Source of the DNA: a virus
Reading direction: 5' to 3' (one strand)
Length of the DNA: 20,137 nt
Virus record (IMG/VR): IMGVR_UViG_3300021389_000210
Location: 1 to 20,137 of that record
The translations under genes were made by a program, and so were the position numbers. This document shows, piece by piece, positions 12,881-20,137 of this stretch; the first letter of the stretch is position 1; every line of letters begins with the position of its first letter. The notes beneath the pieces were generated by a model. The model searched no databases, was not told the DNA's origin, and saw nothing but the letters and a program-made list of their open reading frames with translations.

Positions 12881-15331
12881 TTATTTAATACCTTTGATTT
12901 TATTTATCTGCTCGGTTAAAGACTGAATCATTTGATTGTAGTGTATGTTAGAAGGATTTTGAGGTTGTCTTTCGACCATCTCTATAAACGTGTTAAGTGT
13001 GTTTTGTTTATCCTCTAACTCTTCACCTTCAGCTAGTGATAGGCCAAGCTCTTTAAAGCCTAGCAGTCTTTCTTTTTCTATTTGTAACTGCTGTCTGTGA
13101 GATACATAAATAGGATCATCAGGATTATCTAATTTTTGATAAGAACCGTCACGACCTAATAAACGATTACCTGCCTTATAAGCAGCAAATTCGTTTTCTA
13201 TTTGTTTTAGCTCAACATTAATAGGTTCATTGTTTACAGCTTCCTCAGCTTTATTAATCTCGTGCTTTTTACCGTAGTCAATTAAGTCTTGAGGGGTTAA
13301 GGTGATGTTTACACCATACTCAGCTATAGCAGGTACTTTATTACCAAACTCATTTTTTGTATAAACTACATTACCTTCGGAATCCTTTTGCACTCTATTG
13401 AATATCATAGGAGCGCCTGTTGAATCACTTACACTATAAATAGGAGAGTTGTTGTCTCCTGTAGTTGTAGTTAAAGTAAGCTCACTCATGTTTTCTTCGT
13501 TGAGTGTTGAACGGAACTCGTCCAGCATGGCAGGTATATACTCACCTGTTAGCTTACCCATGTACATTTGAGTGTCTGTAATGTGTGGGTTGTTAGCTAA
13601 AATACTAGGGTTAGCCAAAGCGTCAGATATAGGCTTCATGTTTACTCGTGTAGTAAAATCTGAAAAGAAACCTTCTGATCTAATAACTGCATACCTGCTG
13701 TTCATAGCTTCAGTGGTTTTTGCTCTTGCTTGGTCTCTAGTTAAGCCTCCGAATTGCACTAAGTCGTTACCATACCTTACAGCCCATTTTTCAGCTTCAG
13801 CGTTATAAGACCTAGTCAAAAAGAAATCATCAGACCCTTCTATTAAAAAGTCTGCTCCAAATTCAAAACGATTCCTAGCGTTTAAAGGTATAGGGTTAGC
13901 TGCGTTCTTGGCTATTCTAGCTGCCGCAGCTTCTAGGCCTTCTACTTGTTGAAACTCATCAAAGGCTCCCATTATTGCTAATTGCTTGTCTGTGACTATA
14001 TCAGTGACACCACCAGTTGCTCTGTTGTACTGTTGATAGAGGGTTAAGCCTTGCAGCATTGTACGTTTATCGTTGACCTCGCCTTTTAAAATAGAAGCTA
14101 ATGTGTTTTGTATAGCTTGTTTATGCTGAGGTATGTCTATACCTGTCACTATAGATTTCTGTATAGTGTCGTATATGTTATCAACATAAGCGGTAACATC
14201 TTCGTTTGTTGCGTTGAGTGCTACAGCGCCACCTAGTAATTGCTGTGATTCTTCTAACCAACCCTTTAGTGTTGCGGCTCTTGCTTTGGTTTGTTCTTCT
14301 TTAGTGAGAACAGGTGCAACAAGGTTTTGGTCTGTTCTGTTAGCAGTAGTGGCTGTGTTGTTTAAATTAACTACTGTCTGTATCTTTTGCTCCGACAACA
14401 TAGCTTTAACATTTTTTTCGTAACCTTTTAAAGCATTTTGTAAGGAGCTAAACTGGTTGCTGTTTTTAAAATCAGCAGTGTTAAAAAGCTTCTGTGACTT
14501 AGCATACTCATACCAGCGTGGATCCATGTTGTTTAAACCATTTATCGCTGAATTAGTAGCCCATGTGTTAAGTTCTTTTACTTCGACACCAGTGTTACGT
14601 GCTACACTTAAAATTAAACTGTTAGCTGTATTGTTCCAGTTTTCTTGTGTGTATTCCTCAGTAAGCTGCCTTTGGTCTAATACCTCAAAGATACCATCAG
14701 TTTTTGTTGTGAGGAACCTTTGGAAGTCTTTGGGAATGTTTTTATCTCTTTCTGTTACTTCAAGCCTGTTAAACAGCTTACCCCAAGTGTTACGCACTTT
14801 TGTATTAGCTGTTTCACTGTAAGCGTGTACAGGAGAATAAACTCTAAGTCTTTCAGCATCTCGTTCAGCTACAGTCATGTCTTTATATAAAACATCTGTA
14901 ACAGAACCGTCTTCGGCTGTACGTTGTATTGTGCCGTTAGTTTGAAAGGCTGTCCATTCGTTTTGGGCTTTACCCGCTAGAGTCTCTATATTCAGAGTTT
15001 GCATATCAATTTCTTGACGTTCTCTTTCTGCATCTAGTGCTTTCTGCTTACGAGTTCTTCTGTCTTCTTCTGCTTGTGCCTTAGCTTCTTTCCTTTCTTC
15101 AAAAGCTTTCATTTGACCTATAGTTTGCATCGCACCTATGCTGGTTTTTGCAAGAGCTTCCATAACCTTTGCTTTTCTATAGTCACCGCTTTCTGCTAAA
15201 TACGCACTGGCGCTTTTAGCCTGTACAAAGTTACCGCTAGGGTTTCTTTCAGCGTGTACTTCGTAATCGCCTTCTTTAACAATATCAGAGACATTTCCCA
15301 TGATTTCGTAAACTGATTTATTTCTTGCCAT
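12881..15331 (-). CDS. Internal virion protein (gp15-like position)
   Basis: This 816-aa, mostly helical protein lies between the gp14-like and gp16-like genes. T7 gp15 is 747 aa. It has a charged coiled-coil-like segment at about 85-125 (AFEERKEAKAQAEEDRRTRK and following). There is no signal peptide, membrane segment or enzyme motif that I recognise. By analogy with T7 it would form the middle part of the internal core and then a periplasmic tunnel during ejection. AGGA lies about 7 bases before the ATG, and the gene starts 12 bases after the previous stop. Function is inferred from synteny. Confidence 0.75.
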   Translation of the reverse strand: MARNKSVYEIMGNVSDIVKEGDYEVHAERNPSGNFVQAKSASAYLAESGDYRKAKVMEALAKTSIGAMQTIGQMKAFEERKEAKAQAEEDRRTRKQKALDAERERQEIDMQTLNIETLAGKAQNEWTAFQTNGTIQRTAEDGSVTDVLYKDMTVAERDAERLRVYSPVHAYSETANTKVRNTWGKLFNRLEVTERDKNIPKDFQRFLTTKTDGIFEVLDQRQLTEEYTQENWNNTANSLILSVARNTGVEVKELNTWATNSAINGLNNMDPRWYEYAKSQKLFNTADFKNSNQFSSLQNALKGYEKNVKAMLSEQKIQTVVNLNNTATTANRTDQNLVAPVLTKEEQTKARAATLKGWLEESQQLLGGAVALNATNEDVTAYVDNIYDTIQKSIVTGIDIPQHKQAIQNTLASILKGEVNDKRTMLQGLTLYQQYNRATGGVTDIVTDKQLAIMGAFDEFQQVEGLEAAAARIAKNAANPIPLNARNRFEFGADFLIEGSDDFFLTRSYNAEAEKWAVRYGNDLVQFGGLTRDQARAKTTEAMNSRYAVIRSEGFFSDFTTRVNMKPISDALANPSILANNPHITDTQMYMGKLTGEYIPAMLDEFRSTLNEENMSELTLTTTTGDNNSPIYSVSDSTGAPMIFNRVQKDSEGNVVYTKNEFGNKVPAIAEYGVNITLTPQDLIDYGKKHEINKAEEAVNNEPINVELKQIENEFAAYKAGNRLLGRDGSYQKLDNPDDPIYVSHRQQLQIEKERLLGFKELGLSLAEGEELEDKQNTLNTFIEMVERQPQNPSNIHYNQMIQSLTEQINKIKGIK

Positions 15332-15343
15332 TTTAATGTCCTG

Positions 15344-15988
15344 TTAATTAAAGCTAAACGATGGGCCTACTGACATTTGTGGAGTGTTCCCAGTAAAGAC
15401 GTTTCTAGTTGCCGACTGTGAACCTGTTGTAGTAGACGCAGCTACAGTTCCACCGCCGCTGCCTATACCCATACTTTGGGCTGCTGCACCTGCGGATAAA
15501 CCCGCTTGAGTGCCTTGTAGTAAAGAAGTAGTAAGGGCTGAACTAGAATCCCATTCAGGTCTAGCCACAGAGTTAATACGACTTGTATAAGTTGATTCAG
15601 CCCCTAATTGGCCTTCGCCAAATTGAGCAAGTCGTCTGCTCATATTAGCCGCAGCCATATTTTCCTGCATGAGACCCTGTCGCCTCATATCTTGTACAAC
15701 AGCGTTATTGTTTGCCATTGCGCCTGAAGCTGCCTGAGCAAGCTCTGCTCTTGAAACGGCTCTACGTAAGTTTAAGGCGTTTCTTACTTTTTCTTCAGCC
15801 GCTTTTTCTTCCATCTGTAATAAGTTTAAGTTAGCTTGTCTATCTGTTGTAACTTTAGCTCTTAAAGTGTTTTCTGCGTTAGCTTCATACGCTGCCGCTG
15901 CTGCTTCATGTTGGGCTTTTTGTGCTCTTTGTGCTGATACGGCTGATAAACCACCTATAGCTAATCCTATGACTATTGGATTACACAT
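15344..15988 (-). CDS. Internal virion protein (gp14-like)
   Basis: This is a 214-aa protein (T7 gp14 is 196 aa). Like gp14 it begins Met-Cys, followed by a short hydrophobic stretch (PIVIGLAIGGLSAVSA, 4-19). A long Ala/Gln/Arg-rich helix follows (about 20-135) and a Gly/Ser/Thr-rich tail. T7 gp14 forms the outer-membrane channel after ejection, and the amphipathic, Ala-rich composition fits a similar role. The ATG overlaps the preceding stop by 8 bases, with AGGA 9 bases upstream. Order, size and N-terminus all agree with the gp14 identity. Confidence 0.82.
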   Translation of the reverse strand: MCNPIVIGLAIGGLSAVSAQRAQKAQHEAAAAAYEANAENTLRAKVTTDRQANLNLLQMEEKAAEEKVRNALNLRRAVSRAELAQAASGAMANNNAVVQDMRRQGLMQENMAAANMSRRLAQFGEGQLGAESTYTSRINSVARPEWDSSSALTTSLLQGTQAGLSAGAAAQSMGIGSGGGTVAASTTTGSQSATRNVFTGNTPQMSVGPSFSFN

Positions 15989-16445
15989 TTTTTTTAATCC
16001 TCACGAACTGGTAGAAGGGTTGTTTCCCTACTCCGTATTCTTTATCTAATTGGGTGAACTCAAATCCTAATGACTTGAGCCATCGCATCGAGATCGTATT
16101 ATCTACATGAACGTAGTTAAGCAAAAGGGGGTAGGTATCGTTGATACGTTCTACCCACTCTTTCGCTTGAGGGATAAACTCCCTACGTGTATCTATTAAT
16201 TTATCTGTACCAAGTAACCAAGGGCTACCAAAGATAGTACAATCTGCCACACCAAACATACCCACAACACTCCCATCTTCGTGGATGATTGTGTTACACT
16301 CTTGAGAGCCTTCAAAACAAGCCATAAGAGAATCGTAAGGCTCTAACCCGTTACTATAGAGTATCTCTGTAACGTCCTGTGAGCGCATATTGGGAGCCAT
16401 CTCAAGGCAGTCTTCAACCTTACTGGGTCTGTAGTGGTGTGTCAT
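15981..16445 (-). CDS. GNAT acetyltransferase-fold protein (T7 gp13-like)
   Basis: I start this 154-aa protein at the ATG at 16445, one base after the tail tubular protein stop. That gives MTHHYRPSKVEDC, in register with the T7 gp13 opening (RPTKSTD). In-frame ATGs at 16475 (with a GGGA-type ribosome site) and 16493 would add 10 or 16 residues. Features of a GNAT fold are the central VGMFGVADC strand, a LLNYVHVDN strand and the NTISMRWLKSLGFEF helix, where GNAT proteins carry N-xx-A-xx-LYxxxGF. The position between gp12-like and gp14-like genes matches gp13, which in T7 aids virion assembly. Whether it binds acetyl-CoA is unclear, and I see no clear Q/RxxGxG/A acceptor loop. Confidence 0.8.
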   Translation of the reverse strand: MTHHYRPSKVEDCLEMAPNMRSQDVTEILYSNGLEPYDSLMACFEGSQECNTIIHEDGSVVGMFGVADCTIFGSPWLLGTDKLIDTRREFIPQAKEWVERINDTYPLLLNYVHVDNTISMRWLKSLGFEFTQLDKEYGVGKQPFYQFVRIKKNV

Positions 16446-16446
16446 A

Positions 16447-19400
16447 TTATAATCTCTGATTGCGTAGTACGACATAGCCTTCCCACTCTGCACTTTGGAA
16501 AGTGGAGGGTAGGTGGGTGTCGTTAGTTATAGTTATTTTGGCATTAGATGCCTGTGATTGAATGTTTATTGTATGATTACCTGTATCTACTACAGCAGCG
16601 TAACCTATAATGTTAGCTGTTTGTCCTAGTAACCTACCTGTAAAGTTAGAGGTAGCTGGTAACCTTCCTACAGTTTCGTTAGTGACATCAAATGTACCTG
16701 TACTATTAAAGTTAAATGTCATATTTCTTAACTGAAACCGAGCTAGGGACGTAGTATCGCCTTGCTTAGGTTCAAACACTTGTTCTGATACACCATACTT
16801 AAACGTGTAGGGTTGTCCAACATCTACATAATTAGACACTGTAGCATCGTTTTCAACGTGGGTAAAAGCTGCGCTTGTTCCTGCGTTATACAAATGAGAG
16901 ATAACTAAGTTTTTAGCAGTAGTTGTGTTACCTGTAGCTACTATCTCACCTCTAAAGTTAATAAACTTTGTATTTGCATCCATATCAGGATAAGCAGCAT
17001 CCAATTCAGATATTGAAGTTATGGGTGTGTTTGTTGTATGCGTTAAACGTACTTTATGATCTAGTAGTACATCATGCTTCTTACCTGCAAAATTAACACC
17101 TGCAATCATACCTACATTAAATATAGGTTCTTGACCTACTAAACCTACTAGGTATGCTACGTTAGTAGAATTTAAAGGTAAATCCCATTGATATAACTTC
17201 CACTCAACACCATACTGAGATGTAGTACCTGCAACATATTCAGAATCAGTAATGTTGAAAGTCCTTCCGTTTACCTCTAATGACTGTATGTTACCTGTAG
17301 CTAGTGGGGTGTTTATACTTATACTAGCAAAAGGGCTAGTACCACCAGAGGTTACAGCAAGTCCTGCTAAGTTACCATTAACATGAGCAAGAGCTGTAAA
17401 ACTAACTGCTGCTTTTAAGACATTAGGGCTTACTGTAGTGTCAGTAAACGGAATACCTGCACTGTATGAACTTACACCATGCTCCGCAGGGAAGCTAACC
17501 GAATTACCAAAAGACACGTCAGGGGCATCAGTACGTACAGCCATTGTTTCAAAACGACCATCACCAAATGTAATGTATAAGTTAGAGTTGTTAAAACTTA
17601 TATCCACGACATCTGTATCAAAGATCCATTTAGACCAAGCACTTTGGACTCTCTTGTCTCCGTCAGCGTCATACCACTTATAAATATAAACTTCTTTTTT
17701 ATTAGCACTTGTTAAACACACTAATAAATTCTCATTAGTTGAGGCAGCCATTTTTTTAATAGTGCCTTCAAGATATTCTGGAACGTGTGAAGTAACTAAA
17801 TCTGCATCTCTAACGTCCCTTTCGCCGTCTGTGTAAAACTCACGTACTCCAGCATAGTTACCACCTCGTGTGCTGAAAAAGACACTGTTACCTGCTCCTA
17901 CGGGAGTGGCAGTTAAGTCGCATTCAAACTTGGTTGCTCGATCTATGGTGACATCAGTTGGTGTTAATAACTGACTAGATGTTAAAGTAAATTGGTTTAA
18001 TTCAGAGAAAATAAGTAAACTATCTTGTACTGGAATTGCAGATTTTAGTGTAGAAACTTCGTTTTGGCTAACTGCTACATCTATAGGATCTGAATCTAAT
18101 AAAGTCCTAACTGTTGTTCTGAAAAAGTTAAAGAAATCATTAGAACCACTAAATATAACATTCTCACCTGAAAGTAACCCTAAACGATTACGGTGGAAGA
18201 AAATATCATTAATAGTGTTATTCACAAAACTAGGTTGGGGGTTTGTTTCATCATCACCAGCTTTTCGCTCGTTCCAAGAGCCTTCTCCAAAAGAAAAACT
18301 AAGGTCAGCTTTTTGCCTTAAAGTGTGAGGCATAGTGCGGGTGTCGTAAAAGTTTTGTAAATCATAAGCTACACCCTCTTGCCAATATCCAGACCCGCTG
18401 CCGCCTCTAAATACGACATAAAAATCATCTTCGCTTCTGTTGTTGTCACCTACAACACCTAGTCTATAACCGTCTTGGCATTGATTAGGTAAGTCGGTAA
18501 ACGCTGTTGCTTTATCTTTAAAAACTTTAAGTTTACCACCGCCATCATCGTCTGATGCTGCTATATCAAAATCTTTTATAACACCACCCTGAGGCGCATA
18601 AACTACAAAATAAGGTTCTTTTTTTGTATAGACTATAGGTTGTACTACTACATCACTGCTTAATACGTTTGCAACAGTTTGGACATACGTTGTAGGTCTT
18701 TCATATTTAACTACATATACTTCCAACTGTGCTTGATAATACTGAACTCTCTTTATTAAAACAGAAGACGGCAGTCTTATTGTTCTACCACTAGCAGCGC
18801 CTTGGTAACGCCAACCGTTTACACCTAAGGGATCGTAAGCTATACCTGTGCCGCCTACAGTAACAACCATCTTATCAGGGTTTACGTTATAGGTGCTGCT
18901 GCTACAAACTAGATATAGAACATCAGTAAATATGTAATAAGAACCGCCATGCGTTTGGTTGTTTGTTTCTATTCTTTGGTAGCTATTAAAATGACTTTCA
19001 GTAGTAACACCACTGAGTTTAGCATTAAAGCTTTGTTGACCACCGCCTGAAAAGCTAGTAGCAGAATCCGATAATAGACCGCTTCTAAGGTCGCCTATTA
19101 CATTACTGACTTTTAAATATGAATTAAATGCAGAAGCGGTAGTGCTATAACTTCCATTGGAAAGTTCATTAGCATCTAGTGTTTCTACATTTCCTGATGT
19201 TACAGTTCCAGAGCTACCATCGTTTTCTTTGCTGGTAATGTCTATCCTATAATTTCTACCATAATTCACACTGTTTAAATAAACTAAAGCACTACTACCA
19301 AAACTCTTAGGGTTTATAGTGTCAGACATTCGTACTATTTTCTTTTTGTTAACTATAAAAGTAGCGTCAGCAATAGACGTGGTAGTTAGGTCGTCATTAT

Positions 19401-19908
19401 CTAAAACTGTATTACCTTCTCCTACTAAATAAGAAGTGTCGTCGTTATTTGTATACTCATTTACACCGTCTACAACTGGTACGATGGTAGTACCGTCGCC
19501 TAACCAACTAGATTTACCAGACTCATACCGCAAGTTACCTAGAATGTCATAGACAAGGATTGTAGGAGCTGAGGCATGAGGTAAGATTACTACAGTGTAC
19601 TGCTCATCATCACTCCGTTTGTAGGTTTGAACCACGGCTGTAGCTAACTCAGCGTCCGTTAATTCTATAACATTAGAAGACGTTAAATTACCAAGGGCGA
19701 AAAAGCCACCGTCTGCACCTGCTTGCCAATTAGTAGCACACTTAACTAATTTCTTTAAAAACTTTGTAGGTGGTCGTTTCTTTAACCCGTCAACTACATC
19801 AGACAGGCCGTTTTCCTGTAGGTTACCTTGTGTAGGTAAGCGTAAAGCAGGAGGCTGTTGCGAAATACCATTTATAAGATTAGGTATTTTTTTAGAAACT
19901 AAACCCAT
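16447..19908 (-). CDS. Tail tubular protein B (T7 gp12-like), long form
   Basis: This is a 1153-aa nozzle protein of the short tail. The N-terminus MGLVSKKIPNLINGISQQPP, followed by LRLPTQGNLQENGLSDVVDGLKKRPP, aligns directly with T7 gp12 (NLKGGISQQPDILRYPDQG...GLQKRPP). The rest is beta-rich, as expected. It is about 360 residues longer than T7 gp12 (794 aa), the extra length probably being inserted or appended beta domains. A stretch such as NNTINDIFFHRNRLGLLSGENVIFSGSNDFFNFF (about 550-590) matches the conserved central part of the family. AGGG lies about 9 bases before the ATG, which follows the gp11-like stop directly (TAAATG). It joins the tail tube to the internal core on one side and the fibres on the other. 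Confidence 0.95.
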   Translation of the reverse strand: MGLVSKKIPNLINGISQQPPALRLPTQGNLQENGLSDVVDGLKKRPPTKFLKKLVKCATNWQAGADGGFFALGNLTSSNVIELTDAELATAVVQTYKRSDDEQYTVVILPHASAPTILVYDILGNLRYESGKSSWLGDGTTIVPVVDGVNEYTNNDDTSYLVGEGNTVLDNDDLTTTSIADATFIVNKKKIVRMSDTINPKSFGSSALVYLNSVNYGRNYRIDITSKENDGSSGTVTSGNVETLDANELSNGSYSTTASAFNSYLKVSNVIGDLRSGLLSDSATSFSGGGQQSFNAKLSGVTTESHFNSYQRIETNNQTHGGSYYIFTDVLYLVCSSSTYNVNPDKMVVTVGGTGIAYDPLGVNGWRYQGAASGRTIRLPSSVLIKRVQYYQAQLEVYVVKYERPTTYVQTVANVLSSDVVVQPIVYTKKEPYFVVYAPQGGVIKDFDIAASDDDGGGKLKVFKDKATAFTDLPNQCQDGYRLGVVGDNNRSEDDFYVVFRGGSGSGYWQEGVAYDLQNFYDTRTMPHTLRQKADLSFSFGEGSWNERKAGDDETNPQPSFVNNTINDIFFHRNRLGLLSGENVIFSGSNDFFNFFRTTVRTLLDSDPIDVAVSQNEVSTLKSAIPVQDSLLIFSELNQFTLTSSQLLTPTDVTIDRATKFECDLTATPVGAGNSVFFSTRGGNYAGVREFYTDGERDVRDADLVTSHVPEYLEGTIKKMAASTNENLLVCLTSANKKEVYIYKWYDADGDKRVQSAWSKWIFDTDVVDISFNNSNLYITFGDGRFETMAVRTDAPDVSFGNSVSFPAEHGVSSYSAGIPFTDTTVSPNVLKAAVSFTALAHVNGNLAGLAVTSGGTSPFASISINTPLATGNIQSLEVNGRTFNITDSEYVAGTTSQYGVEWKLYQWDLPLNSTNVAYLVGLVGQEPIFNVGMIAGVNFAGKKHDVLLDHKVRLTHTTNTPITSISELDAAYPDMDANTKFINFRGEIVATGNTTTAKNLVISHLYNAGTSAAFTHVENDATVSNYVDVGQPYTFKYGVSEQVFEPKQGDTTSLARFQLRNMTFNFNSTGTFDVTNETVGRLPATSNFTGRLLGQTANIIGYAAVVDTGNHTINIQSQASNAKITITNDTHLPSTFQSAEWEGYVVLRNQRL

Positions 19909-20137
19909 TTAGGTCACCCTTATTCCAATAGAACGATCAAGTACACTATAAGTACCACTATCGTCAAATATATTATAATCGCCATTATCCCCTTCCATCT
20001 CTCGGAGGGCAAATAAGGCCATTTGTTCGTCATTCCTATTCATAGCTGATAAAGTATCACTACCTACTACACGTTCTTGAAAGATACGTGATGCTCTAGT
20101 TGTGATATACCTTCGGGCTACTTCAGGAATCTCTGAA
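19909..20137 (-). CDS. Tail tubular protein A (T7 gp11-like), C-terminal part only
   Basis: The reading frame enters from the right edge and stops at 19911-19909. Its 75 visible residues include VARRYITTRASRIFQERVVG, then SDTLSAMNRNDEQMALFALR and EMEGDNGDYNIFDD. This ending (YITxRAARxFQERVVG...EGDNGDYNIF) is characteristic of T7-type tail tubular protein A, which forms the adaptor ring between portal and nozzle. Its stop is immediately followed by the gp12-like ATG, as in other T7-like late operons. The N-terminal half is outside the window. Confidence 0.9.
   Translation of the reverse strand, partial: SEIPEVARRYITTRASRIFQERVVGSDTLSAMNRNDEQMALFALREMEGDNGDYNIFDDSGTYSVLDRSIGIRVT

Overview
The window is most of the late (virion assembly, packaging and lysis) arm of a T7-supergroup podovirus with a Gram-negative host. 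The T7 relationship rests on recognisable sequence and gene order. Read leftwards on the minus strand, the order is tail tubular protein A (gp11-like, cut by the right edge), tail tubular protein B (gp12-like), a GNAT-type gp13-like protein, three internal core proteins (gp14-, gp15- and gp16-like), tail fibre (gp17-like), a small coiled-coil/membrane protein, a probable small terminase and the large terminase (gp19-like). A Gram-negative host is inferred from signal peptides, a lipobox protein and spanin-like architecture. Small proteins and tail-fibre repeats of the kind seen in marine phages suggest a marine phage, but this cannot be proved from the window. Capsid, portal, polymerase and replication genes are not here and should lie to the right.

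Region 1 (1-641) is non-coding. It holds a 55-bp tandem duplication, several short perfect inverted repeats, a sigma70-like promoter and a dyad at the expected transcription start. Region 2 (642-1353) is the only convincing plus-strand unit: a 193-aa unknown protein coupled by TAATG to a 29-aa single-membrane-segment peptide, closed by an intrinsic terminator. Region 3 (1354-2085) is non-coding, with more dyads, direct repeats, a 12-base match to the 3' end of 16S rRNA inside a hairpin, an AT-rich ATCTAT array and a T7-promoter-like ACTATAGGGA.

Region 4 (2086-4435) is the distal end of the late operon. It encodes mostly envelope-directed proteins: a multi-pass membrane protein, a lipoprotein nested out of frame inside it (probable outer-membrane spanin), a TM/coiled-coil protein, and two signal-peptide proteins whose genes overlap by 149 bp. 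Region 5 (4426-7470) holds packaging: large terminase, a run of very small basic proteins (HNH-like 74 aa, 80 aa, 41 aa, 121 aa), probable small terminase and an XhlA/holin-like protein. Region 6 (7481-20137) holds tail and internal-core genes, tightly packed and often overlapping by 1-10 bases or separated by fewer than 15, so they were probably co-transcribed.

The observations most worth a second look are the nested lipoprotein, the plus-strand unit with its microprotein, the hairpin-rich non-coding flanks, and a winged-helix-like segment inside the largest ejected virion protein.
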